From: Mauremys mutica
Lineage: Eukaryota > Chordata > Testudines > Geoemydidae
NCBI RefSeq assembly: GCF_020497125.1
Contig: NC_059079.1
Coordinates: 10,125,553-10,189,552 of the forward strand
Reading direction: 5' to 3'
DNA: 64,000 bases
Part shown: one piece after another, positions 33,297 to 42,965 of the stretch
Layout of the letters: every line of letters begins with the position of its first letter
Numbering within the stretch: position 1 is the stretch's first letter
Notes under the pieces: model-generated
Told to the model about the DNA's origin: nothing
Seen by the model: only the letters and a program-made list of their open reading frames with translations
Databases searched by the model: none
Position numbers and translations under genes: made by a program

Positions 33297-35353
33297 CACG
33301 GACCAGGTGATCTCCTGCTTGGAGCAATGCCGAGCTACTGGACCTCATCAGCATTTGGGGAGAGGAGGCTGTCCAGTCCCAGCTGTGCCCCAGCCATAGG
33401 AATTATGATACCTACAGACATATTTCATGATGCATGACAGAAAGGGGCCATGACCAGGAAACACTGCCGTGCGGGGTCAAAGTGGGCTAGGTCTACACCG
33501 GGGTGCGTGTGTGTTGACCTAAGGTACGCAACTTCAGGTCAATTTACCTGGCTGTGAGGATGGCAGCAAGTCGACCGCTGCCACTCCCCAATCAACTCGG
33601 CTTCCACCTGTCACCACGGTGGAGTTCCGGAGTCGATGGCAAAGTGATCGGGGATTGATTTTATCACGTCTACACTTGATGCGATAAATCAATCCCCGAT
33701 AGATTGCCCACTACCCGGCGATCCGGTGGGTAGTGTAGACATACCCTGAAGGAGCTGTGGAATGCCTACCACAAGGCACAGAAGACAAACTGCCGCTCCA
33801 GGGCTGTGCCCACGAGCTGCCGGTTCTACAAAGAGCTGGATGCGATACTTGGTGGCAACCCCACCTCCACTGCGGAGGCCACTGTGGATACTTTGGTGGC
33901 TCGCATGCCAGTCGAGAGTGGACCAAGCCAGGAGGAGGAAATCTTGGAAGAGGACATGGAGGGGGAGGGGGACCCAGAGGCAAAGGATGACTCGGCGGTC
34001 AGAGATGCATGCAGCCAGTAGCTCTTCTCTACCCAAGAGGATGCTAACCAGTTACAGTTGTCGGAGCTTGGCGAAGTGCAAACAGGAGAGGAGGCCCCTG
34101 GTAAGTGGCTTTGATTTTGGGAATTGCTGAAGCGAGTTGTTGGGGGCAGGAGGGTTTCAGAAAGCAGGCTTGTGTCTGTATGATGCACATAAGATCACAT
34201 GCCTAGTCTGAGCAGTGGAACAGGGTGCTGATTGACTCCCTCACTTCATGGGAATCTGCCTCAGAGATCTCCACGAAACTCTCATGGAGATACTGGGCAA
34301 TCTGCTGCTGCAGGTTCTTTGGCAGAGCTGCCTTGTTTCTTGCCCCATTAAGAGTAACTTTCCTGCACCACTCTGCCGTCACTGGTGGTGAGGACCTTTG
34401 CTGCACACTGGCGAGCTGCATAAGGGCCAGGCAGAAGCCGCAGTCGTGGAGAGGTTCCTCCCTTGATTCCCTGCTCACCCTCAGCAACGAGATCTCTTCC
34501 ATAATGAACACAGCCTGTGGAAAATGTGGGGACAGTAATGATTATAAAGCCCCCCTTACAGTGCTGGCTCTCCCCAAGAGACATGTGCCCAGTGTGCAGT
34601 ATACTCCTAGAACACTGATTTCCCCTGCCCTGGCGGTTACTCACCATTTTGGGGGTCTTGTGGCTCATGTGTGCTTGCCTGGGGTCAGCCAGTTAGTGAC
34701 AGCTATGTGAATAGTGGCTGTGTTTTAAATCACTGAATCAGTGGTCTCTGTGTTGCAAACAATACTGCTTCTGTAAAATGTTGCATTTTGGCTTCACAGA
34801 TATGACCTTGGGAGTCCAGCCTCTCTCTTTGTTATTGCTGGTTGAATGGCTGTGCAGAATTAGAAAGCGGCCACGAAAAACTAAAGAGGACTTTCTGCAT
34901 GATGTCATGATGTACTCCACGGCCAAAAAGCAAGAATTGAAGGAGTGGTGGGACATTTAGAAGAGGGACCGAAAGGAGAATGCGGCACGCCAGAACGAAG
35001 CCACGGAGCAGCTCTTAAACATTATGGAGCGCCAAAAGGACATGCTCCGGGCGCTACTAGCACTGCAAAACGAGCAGCTCCATGCCTGCCCTCCCCTGCA
35101 GCTGCTGTCGCAAAACTCTTTCCCATGTGCCCCTCAGACACTGCCAACACGCTCTTATTAACTTCCTGGCTACAGTCTGTACCCACTGCATTCCACTCCT
35201 GCCTCGTCACAATCCAGCCCTGCGGACTTCCAATACCCACTGCACTCAACACCCGTCCCTCTGCAGTTTAGCCCTGCTGAAGTACAGTACCCACTGAACT
35301 GTACTCCAAAGGACAAGGTTGCATATGATACCTGGACATACACAAATCTTTAA
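33297..35353 (+). pseudogene. Harbinger Myb/SANT-like DNA-binding gene remnant
   Basis: In PIF/Harbinger elements this protein binds the transposon ends and brings in the transposase. From ATG 33297 the frame reads MSAPRTR, a TGA, then SPAWSNAELLDLISIWGEEAVQ (a Myb/SANT-like trihelix helix), a second TGA in place of Arg (ISRCM context), and ...CGVK at 33482. The frame resumes at 33747 after a MITE: KELWNAYHKAQ..., SCRFYKELDAILGG (start of the acidic linker), acidic EEEILEEDMEGEGDPE, TAG at 34018. A conventional intron (GTAAGT 34101, CAG 34799) leads to a basic RIRKRPRKTKEDFLHDVMM segment, a stop after EWWDI, and a Pro/Tyr-rich C-terminus ending near 35353. An AATAAA follows at 35452. Many stops show long decay. 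Confidence 0.87.
33486..33746. mobile_element. Harbinger-type MITE inside the Myb/SANT-like gene
   Basis: It starts GCTAGGTCTACACC and ends GTGTAGACATACCC. It has the same internal sequence (GCTGCCACTCCCC, GGAATTCCGGAGTCGA-like, CTACCCG) as the MITE at 58381-58638. The right flank is TGA and the left flank TGG, a probable 3-bp TSD with one change. Taking the MITE out rejoins the Myb frame between CGGGGTCAAAG and the downstream AAGGAGCTG. Confidence 0.85.
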
Positions 35354-35639
35354 CCGTCCCGGGACCCCACATCCTCCTGGGACCCTCTTTTCCCTATCCC
35401 CCACAGTGCTGATGTGTTTTTTTGTTTGTCTCTCTCCAGTTCCTGTTTTTTAATAAAAGAATTTTTTTGGTTTGAAAGCAATCTTTATTCCATTAATTGA
35501 AAGCAAACAGAGCCCTGCAAAGCAACAATTTTCTTAAACCTTCACAGTGCATTGTCTGCACCAATCACAATCACCTCCTAGCATTACAAGTGCTGCACTC
35601 CCGAGCATAGCAAGAAATATTAGTGGCTTTCAGCTTCAA

Positions 35640-37004
35640 AATGCTGCCTCAAGGCATCCCTGATCCTTATGGCCCCACGCTGCACCCCTCTAATAGCCCT
35701 GGTCTCTGGCTGTTCAAATTCAGCCTCCAGGTGCTGAACCTCAGTGGTTCAGCCCCTGAGTGAAGCTTTCACCTTTCCCTTCACAAATATTATGGAGCAT
35801 ACAGGACGTGGCTATAAGCATAGGAATATTGTCATCGACCAGGTCCAGCCTCCCATATAGGTAGCGCCAGTGGACCTTTAAACGGACAAAAGCACACTCA
35901 ACAGTCATTCTTCACTTTAAAGACTATCAGATTTATTTGGGCATAAGCTTTCGTGGGTAAAAACCCCCACTTCTCCAGGCATCTGAAGAAGTGGTTTTTT
36001 AACACACGAAATCTTATGCCCAAATAAATCTGATAGTCTTTAAGGTGCCACTGGACTCCTTGTTGTTTCTGTGGATACAGACTAACACGGCTACCCCCTG
36101 ATACTTGACATTCTGCACTTGCTCAGCCTGATGTTGAACTGCTCCTTGCTGCTGTCAAGGTTCCCCATATATGGCTTTATAAGCCATGGCATTAAGGGAT
36201 AGGCAGGGTCTCCTAGAATCACAATGGGCATTTTGACGTCCCCTATGGCGATCTTCTGTTCCGGGAACAAAGTCCCTGCTTGCAGCTTCCTGAAGAGACC
36301 AGTGTTCCGAAAGATGCATGCGTCATGCACCTTTCCGAACCACCTGTGTTAATGACCATGAAACGCCCACGGTGATCCACAAGCGCCTGGAGAACCATAG
36401 AGAAATACCCCTTCCGATTAATGTACTCAGTGGCTAGGTGGTCTGGTGCCAGAATTGGAATATTCGTGCCATCTATCGCCCCTCCGCAGTTAGGGAAGCC
36501 CATTTGTGCAAAGCCATCCACAATGTCACGCACGTTGCCCAGAGTCACGGTCTTTTGGAGCAGGATGCAATTAATAGCCCTGCACACTTCCATCAACACA
36601 AGTCCAACGGTCGACTTTCCCACTCTGAACTGGTTAGCGACTGATTCGTACCAGTATGGAGTAGCCGGCTTCCACAGTGCAATTGCCACACGCTTCTCCA
36701 ATGACAGGGCAGCTCTCATTCTTGTGTCCTTTTGCGGCAGGGCTGGAGCGAGCTCATCACACAGTCTCATGAATGTGGCTTTCCTCATCTGAAAATTCTG
36801 CAGCCATTGCTCATCATCCGAGAAGTGCATGACAATGTGATCCCACCATTCAGTGCTTTTCTCCCAAGCCCAAAAGCAGCATTCCACTGTGGTCAGCACC
36901 TCTGTGAATGTCACAAGCAATCTCGTGTCATAGCTACTACGCGTGGTGAGATCAATGTCAAAGTCCTCTTGCCTTTGTAGTTTAAGGAATAACTCCACTG
37001 CCAC
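35640..37004 (-). pseudogene. PIF/Harbinger transposase (HARBI1-like DDE nuclease) remnant
   Basis: The transposase catalyses cut-and-paste transposition. The first frame runs from ATG 37004 to about 36343 with an N-terminal helix region (QNFQMRKATFMRLCDEL), a helix-turn-helix-like stretch (YESVANQFRVGKSTV) and the first catalytic Asp in GGAIDGTNIP (codon at 36471-36473). A frameshift at about 36341-36346 moves to the frame with HDACIFRNTGLF, the second Asp in ILGDPAYPLMPW (36208-36210) and FNIRLSKCRM. There an insertion (35912-36108) interrupts it. Beyond it TVECAFVRLKVHWR gives the third catalytic residue, Glu (35897-35899). All three acidic residues survive, but the gene needs two repairs and so is dead. 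The C-terminal tail beyond 35760 is decayed. HARBI1-type fold assigned from motifs. Confidence 0.9.
35912..36108. mobile_element. Foldback interspersed-repeat insertion in Harbinger transposase, TSD CATTCT
   Basis: A 197-bp insertion with CATTCT on both sides (35906-35911, 36109-36114). Inside are two head-to-head copies of a related unit. The minus-strand unit (35912-about 35975) reads GTGGGGGTTTTTACCCACGAAAGCTTATGCCCAAATAAATC. The plus-strand unit (35982-36050) reads CTGAAGAAGTGG...ACACGAAATCTTATGCCCAAATAAATC. It ends GGATACAGACTAACACGGCTACCCCCTGATAC, the same terminus as 32468-32598. It may derive from a Penelope-like retroelement (inference). Confidence 0.8.
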
Positions 37005-37779
37005 TCATGATGTGTTAATGAGAGCGAGCAGCATATCGGTCAACAGTGCGGGATCCATTCCTGCAGTCCGAAGAGGCAGAGCGCACGGTACACAAACCGT
37101 TGAAAGATGGCGCCAAATACGGACGGAAGCACAGGGATTACTGGGATGTGAAGCAATGCATCACGGATCACTGGGACAGGACCCAGGATGCCCCATGACC
37201 CCCTCCACCTTCCCACAACTCTTAGCAGCAGAAGAGGAAGAGATGCTCTGTGGGATAGCTGTCCAGAGTGCACCACTCCGAATACCGAAGCAAGTGCCAC
37301 AAGTGTGAACATGCTATTGCGCAAGCAGCTGACAGTGTGAACACACAACAGTGGATTCCCTTCATCACTCTCTTAGTGGCGCTGTAACTGCCGGCACTGT
37401 AACTCTGCCAGTGTAGACATACCCTTAAATAGAGCTGAGCACTCAGTAGAGAGAGGAGGATTCTGTAGGGAGGAACAAGGGGAGTTATGCTTTGGGAAGA
37501 GGCTGAGCAACCCACAAGTAGCACAGTGGCTTCTGTCGGGGAGCCATGAGCTAGGGCCTACAAGGGCAAAACAAATTGATGTTGGGTCCAGAAGGGGTAA
37601 AGAACTCTTTGTTTGTGAAGTCAAGCCTAGGAGTGGTAAAGGACCTCTTATTCAGAGCTGAACCCTGCAAGGGGACTGAATGAGTGTTTGACTTGGCCAG
37701 AGGGCTGAGCCACAGAAGACCCACTGAGGGAATCTGGGGAAGAGACCAGCTGAATGGTCACTATGACTGAGAAAGAGGT

Positions 37780-39610
37780 TACCGGAGGAGATGCATGAGG
37801 CAAAATCACTTGTAGCACCATGTCCAGGCATGAGGGGTAACCTAGAGGTGAGAACATCAATTTATAGGTACACATTAAATTGGCTTCAATATAATTGTAA
37901 ACTGGGAATCATCTTCAAGGGGTGTGTTTCCAGGGGGATCCTACAGGGATTGGTCCTTGGTCCTATGGTATTTAACACTTTCATCAGTGACCTGGAAGAA
38001 AACATACAATCATTTTGGATAAATTTTGCAGATGACAAAAATTGTGGGGAGTGGTAAATAATGAAGGGGACAGGTTGCTAATATGGAGAGATCTGGATTG
38101 CTTGGTGAACTGAGCATAAGCAAACATTATGCATTTTAATAGGGCTAAATGTATACAGTTAGGAATGAAGAACATAGACCATACTTACAGGACAGGAGAC
38201 TCTAATTTGGGAAGCAGTGACTGAAAAAGATGTGGGGGTTATGGTAGATAATCAGCTCAACATGAGCTCCCAGTGCAAATCTGCAGCTAAAAGGGCTAAT
38301 GGGATCCTTAGATGCATAAACAGGGGAATCTTGAGTAGGAGTAGACTGGTTATTTTACCTCTGTATTCGGTTCTGGTGCAACTGCCACAGGAATACTGTG
38401 TCCAGTTCTGGTGTCAACAACTCAAGAATGGTGGTGATAAATTGGAGAGGGTTCAGAGAAGAGCCACGAGAATGATTAAAGGGTTAGAAAACATGCTTTT
38501 TTGTGATAGATTCAAGGAGCTCAGTCTATGATTTTAACAAAGAGGAGGAGAAGGGGTGACTTGATCACAGTCTATGTGGCTCTAGCGGAGAAAGCTATAA
38601 GCTGAAGCTAAACAAATTCAGATTGGGTATCAATGATGGAGAGACCACCACAACCCTTGGTAAATTGTTCCAATGGTTAATTACTCTCACTGTTAAAAAT
38701 GTACACCTTAGTTCCAATCTTGCTTTCAAAGTTATGTTTCTAAAAGCTACGGTCTAGGAATTATTTTTGGGACATTCTATGACCTGTGTTACAGAGGAGA
38801 TTGTTGTCAGATGCTACCGGTGTGGTGCTCTGCTTTCTCCAATGTTGATATCACTTGGCTGCGTGCGTGTGTTCCCTCTGTGTGCTGTTCCAGCTCTGCA
38901 GATAGCTGACACAGCAGATCCGAAGAGAACCCCCAATGACCACAGAGTCTAGTAAGATACGAAGGCACGTTGGCCAGGTTTATTGCCATATGGACATCAT
39001 TAATAGTTCCCCCTAGATTTTTACTCTACAAGGCATACTACGAGAAAGTGCCTCTTGGCAATGGACTCGGCTCAGTCAGTGGCAGGACTTTCCACTGCCC
39101 CCTCGGCCGGACAAAGACACCGCCCCAGGGATGCATTCTTATACACAGGTACAAATAAGTTACACATCACTCCTGACGTATGAGGTGCAACCCCTCTACG
39201 TAGTAAGGTGCCGCCTCTCACCTTGTACATGTTAGTTCGAATAAAACAACTCCATCCATCATATTACCCTTTTGGCCCTGTCATTGGGATGGGTCAGCCT
39301 GTTCCTTGTTATCTGTGTGGAGTGTATGAGTATGCAAATGTTCTGATATCTGGTGTCCAGTACCTTTTAGGTATGTCTCTTTTTGCAGTATCAGCCCTTT
39401 CCTTGCCAGCTTCTGTGAGCAGGGCCTGCCTCTGGCTCACAGCTTAACTTTGCTTTATGTTAGCAAAGTCTTGACCATTACTTTAGTTCAGGCCTTAGGC
39501 CTCATACCGGGCCTTGATACCAAGGTTTATATCTCAGGGCCTCCTCTTACTACAGAGATCAGACTAGATGATTACAATGGTCCATTCTGGCCTTGGAATC
39601 TGAATTTGAG
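37780..39610 (+). mobile_element. CR1-type LINE, 3' part, interrupted by a solo LTR
   Basis: It is read in the plus direction. The end of the reverse-transcriptase ORF is visible in broken frames (GSVLGPMVFNTFISDLEE-like at about 37925-38000; TEKDVGVMVDNQLNMSSQCKSAAKRANGILRCINRG at 38217-38325; a QEYCVQFWCQQLKN stretch and RVQRRATRMIKGLE to 38505). The 3' untranslated region follows, ending CAGACTAGATGATTACAATGGTCCATTCTGGCCTTGGAATCT near 39610. A segment at about 38632-38730 is inverted relative to the usual CR1 tail, and an LTR (38802-39555) splits the tail. No intact ORF remains. Confidence 0.85.
38802..39555 (-). mobile_element. Solo LTR with TSD GAGAT inside a CR1
   Basis: 754 bp bounded by TGTTGTCAG at the left and ...CTTACTACA at the right, so the minus strand reads TG...CA. 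It is flanked by GAGAT on both sides (38797-38801, 39556-39560). The CR1 tail continues exactly across it. On minus, GGCAATAAACCTGGCC near 38975 offers a polyadenylation signal. There is no internal retroviral sequence. Probably an endogenous-retrovirus LTR. Confidence 0.85.
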
Positions 39611-40940
39611 GCTCTATCAAACCAAGAGGAAGTGCAAATTCCTCAGTGGAGGATCCCTCTCTGAGAATGTGCTGCCTCCAGCCCTCTCACAATTAAACAA
39701 GACAGATGTTCACTTCAGCTGTTGGGAGGGTCTCAATTGCTGTGGTATGACACAGTGAAACAAGTGATCTGAGACAACCAGGATCCAAACCAATGAAAGG
39801 TTTACATGTTAAACTAGAGTTTTGACATCATGTAATGTTTTATTTTGCTTATGTTGGTATAATCTATAGGCAGCAATTCTGCATTTAGAAATACTAAAGC
39901 AGTAAACAGACTTTAGTGGAGACATGTACAGCTAAAAAAAGTTGTTACAACTGACAAAAATTTCTGCAAGATTGAACTGCCTGTACATCATCACAACAGA
40001 ACTGGTAAGATTGTGTTTAAGGGCACCATCTGGTGTCTACCAGAAATATTACATCAAACTCCTTAAATTGCAGCTGGAAACAATGTACAGTAGCAACCAC
40101 TGTGAGGTTTTTAGAGCAGTCAGATGTGAAATGGCAGGATAAGTTACAAATAGGAAAGTATTTGTTCTCTGCTAAGGCCAAATATGAATGTTTTTGCATT
40201 ACAGAGAGGAATATTAATGAAGTCCGATTCTCCTTTCACAACACTGTAAATCAGGAGTAAATCCCCTGTAGTCATTAGATCAACTCTGACATAAAAATGG
40301 TATGAGAAGTGTGCACGGATGACTAAACCTTAACCGGTTTTCTGGTCTAACACCTTAGACCAAGCGCAGCCCTTGTGTAATGTAAACACCGGTTCCAGCA
40401 GGAGCAGGGTAGTGAGTAGCTTATACCAGGGTTCAACCAGGCCCACTGTCTGGGAAAGGTACAAGAGGAAGTAGGTACAAAAGGGAAAGTTTTGCACAAT
40501 GAATGTAAACGAAACTACACCAGAGAGTACAGAATCAGAAAGGGGCTAGTGGGCAGTATTTGAGGCACTAGATGCCAGCAGAATGCTGCCGGAATGCATG
40601 CCCAGGCCCCCCACACCTTGCCCTGTCCCTCACCCATAGCTAGGCTGGCATTCAGTGCTCACCCCCTGCAGCCTTGGCTCAAGCTACACACACAGTCCCT
40701 GGCCCAAGCCCTGCATTCACAGCTCACGCCCACTATTCCCAGCTGCACACTTGGCCCTCCCACTCTGAAGCCCCTGCACTCACACCTCCCTCTAGCCTCG
40801 AAATTGGCCCCACTGCCCAGCAGTGGTGGTGGAATAATTTTTATAGTGGGGGGTGCTGAAGGCAGAAACCATATATGTGGGTTATTACTACTTCAAGACA
40901 GGGGATGCGGTAGCAACCCCACCTCCAGTACCTATGCTGC
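39611..40940. other. Intergenic stretch upstream of OSBPL9
   Basis: No gene. C-rich low-complexity sequence at 40590-40830 (GCACTCACACCTCCC-type) and part of the repeat described at 30585 near 40828-40862. GC content rises toward the OSBPL9 CpG island. Confidence 0.55.
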
Positions 40941-42350
40941 CCAGTGCTCCTGACCTCAGCCTTCATGCCCTGCCGGCTGCCCCACGCTCAGCTCTGACTC
41001 CTCTCGGCCCCCAGCCCTGCTGCACAGCACACGGGCCACGCTCGCCCCTCCAGCACCTCAGTCATTGCTGGGCAACCGGCCGCCCTCTAAAAGCCCCAGC
41101 CCGAGGCCCCGCCCCCTGCCTGAGGAGCCAGGCCCTGCTCCGGGGTGAAGAGACTGGCACCGCCTACTGCTCTGGGCGGGGCCCCGCTCCCGGAGACACA
41201 CCCCTTCCGGAGGGAGGAGCCAGACCCCATCCCCTTGCTGAGTTCACAACTTCCCTGGGTGAGGCGCCAGGACATGGCCCCGCCCTCTTTTTCTTCGTCA
41301 CTTCCGGCCAGCGGCCCAGCCTCCCCGCTGTATTTCCCTAGCTCGCTCTGTTTAGTCCCTGACCCCTCCCCTAGCCGCGTAACCAGGCAAAGGTCTCCCT
41401 TGCGGCCCCGCCCGCGGGTTGTTTTGTTGGCTGCTTGGCCCCGCCCCCGACTGTGTCTCTTGCTCTCCCGGCGGCCCCTCCCATCCGTTTGTTTAGTCCC
41501 TGTTCCCTTCTCCCCTCCCGCTGCGTGCCCGGCCCCAGCCCGCTCGCACCGCTGTCTCCCCCATCCCCGCCGGGCCTCCGGCTCCGTGGTGCCGGGCTGG
41601 CTCCCAAGATGGCGTCCATCATGGAGGGGCCGCTGAGCAAATGGACCAACGTGATGAAGGGCTGGCAGTACCGCTGGTTCGTGCTGGACTATAACGCGGG
41701 GCTGCTCTCCTACTACACGGTGAGGTGCCGGCCGGGCCGAGCTCGGCGGGGGGGAGGGGAGTTGAGGGGGGAGCGGGCTTCGGGGAGTGCTGGTCACTGG
41801 GCGGCCAATGGGGAGGGAGGAGACGGTGGTGGTAGCCAATCGGGAGGCCCCTGTGAAAGATTTAGAGACGGGGGGCGAGAAGCGTTTTTTTTGTTGGCAG
41901 CCGCGTGCGGGGATGGGGGGGGCGTGTGGGGAGGTTGCCTCGGAAGGGCGTTGGGTAGCGCCCCTCCCCCCCCTCAGTGTCTGACACGCTGGTCTCGGTC
42001 CGCCTGTTCCCCGTTGTCCCCCAGCGCGGAGGGGCTGGCTCTGAGGGGGGCGCTGCTAACCCGTCGCTGGCTGGAGCGGGCGGGCCCGGCGTGCGCAGGG
42101 CGTTGGGATTCTGCCTGGGGAAGGCAGGCGTCGGGCTCCCCGTGACTTGAACGGGGGGTGGGTGCTCCCTGCCGACGGGCCCCTGCTGCAGCCCCGAGCA
42201 CTAGGTGAGAGGTGCTGCCCTGGCTCCTGGCTCCTAGCCCCAGCTCCCAGCGGTTGTGACGCACCGCGAGCGGCTGGTCCTCGGTGACTCGGCATCTCTC
42301 TGGAGAATGGGGCGTCGGGCGCGTTTTACCTTCCTCGCCTGTGCTGTGAG
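40940..42350 (+). promoter_or_regulatory. OSBPL9: CpG island and promoter of OSBPL9
   Basis: A GC- and CpG-rich block surrounds OSBPL9 exon 1. It has GC boxes (GGCCCCGCCCGCGG near 41404, GGCCCCGCCCCCGA near 41438), an ETS-type ACTTCCGG (41300-41307), and a YY1-like AAGATGGCG that spans the start codon (41607-41615). There is no TATA box at a plausible distance. These fit a constitutive promoter with dispersed starts. Several long open frames on both strands (up to 250 codons) are by-products of GC richness. Confidence 0.8.
41609..41719 (+). CDS. OSBPL9: OSBPL9 coding exon 1 (ORP9 PH-domain start)
   Basis: OSBPL9 encodes ORP9, a lipid-transfer protein at ER-Golgi contacts. The PH domain binds phosphoinositide on Golgi membranes, and a later FFAT-like motif and ORD domain (outside the window) contact VAP and carry sterol, phosphatidylserine or PI4P. 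This exon encodes 37 residues, [20 protein letters not shown]... to [26 protein letters not shown] is the first two PH beta strands, and the sequence is essentially that of mammalian ORP9. It ends at a phase-0 donor (ACG|GTGAGG). ATG context is strong (A at -3, G at +4). Intron 1 is 9515 bp (41720-51234). Confidence 0.97.
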
Positions 42351-42884
42351 GCTGCGTGTCTACGCCTTTGTAAAGCGCTGGGCTCTGCTGTAGCCCCCTT
42401 TCTCCAGGGATCGCAGACTAGTACTAGTGTGTATGTGTAAACCCCACGCCAAGAACCGCCGACCCCCTTTTAGGCTCTTACCTTGCTGACTGACTAGGTT
42501 TCTATCCCACTTGCGGAATACAAAAAACATTAATGTACCAGTACATTAAAAACGGTGAGTTGGGGAGGGGGCAGATGAGAGGGTTTTTTAAATAAGTGTC
42601 GTTTATCTGGTTTTTTTTCCCCCTTTACCTTTAGTGAAAGAAGCGATCTATCACTTACATTTGTTGGATTACTTATTCTGTAAAAGTCAGTGTGGAATAC
42701 TGTTCCCCTTACTGACATCTCAGATTTTCTTTAAAAGACATGGCTGCTACTCTGAAACCAGATTTTCTTAGTTTACAAAGAAAAAGGTGTCTCTTCTAAC
42801 TGGCAACCTTGCGAAAGTCAAACCATGCTTTGTGGCTCATGCATTTTCACCATAAATAAAGGTTAAAACATCAATAAATGTTGG

Positions 42885-42965
42885 TTTACGCCTTCCAGAT
42901 AGCCAATAAGCTAGGGAACAAACCCCAGAATGCCCAATGGACATCTCGTTGCTGAGGGTGAGCCA
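42885..42965 (+). mobile_element. Gmr1-like retrotransposon fragment (RNase H end)
   Basis: The plus frame reads YAFQIANKLGNKPQNAQWTS, nearly identical to the minus-strand RNase H tail of the large element (YAFQTAHKLGNKPQNAQWT at about 52329-52388). About 57 of 60 bases agree. No LTR or other coding part was recognised here. Confidence 0.75.

Larger units (their letters stand above)
32880..37424. mobile_element. Complete PIF/Harbinger transposon (dead autonomous copy), TSD TTA
   Basis: The left end GGCCTTGTCTACACTGGCAA and the inverted right end (...TGCCAGTGTAGACATACCC) are good terminal inverted repeats. TTA flanks both sides (32877-32879, 37425-37427), the 3-bp TSD typical of PIF/Harbinger. 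The 4545-bp element carries the two genes expected of the superfamily, facing each other: a Myb/SANT-like DNA-binding gene on plus (33297-35353) and a DDE transposase on minus (about 35640-37004). AATAAA signals for the two lie 27 bp apart (35452-35457 plus; 35484-35489 minus). Both genes are broken, so the copy is inactive. Confidence 0.92.

Noticed and set aside
33826..34188. 120-codon Ser-rich minus frame
   Set aside because: Antisense shadow of the Myb/SANT-like gene's acidic linker.
27000..41000. Possible CALR4 exon 1 (signal peptide)
   Set aside because: No minus-strand sequence resembling the short calreticulin first exon was recognisable by eye, so none is annotated.
41087..41839. 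250-codon minus-strand frame across the OSBPL9 promoter
   Set aside because: It lies antisense over a CpG island where stop codons are rare. It has a biased Gly/Arg/Pro composition and no domain, and it overlaps OSBPL9 exon 1.
41435..42145. 236-codon plus frame including OSBPL9 exon 1
   Set aside because: Only codons 59-95 (41609-41719) are real. The rest is GC-rich 5' and intron sequence read through past a consensus splice donor.
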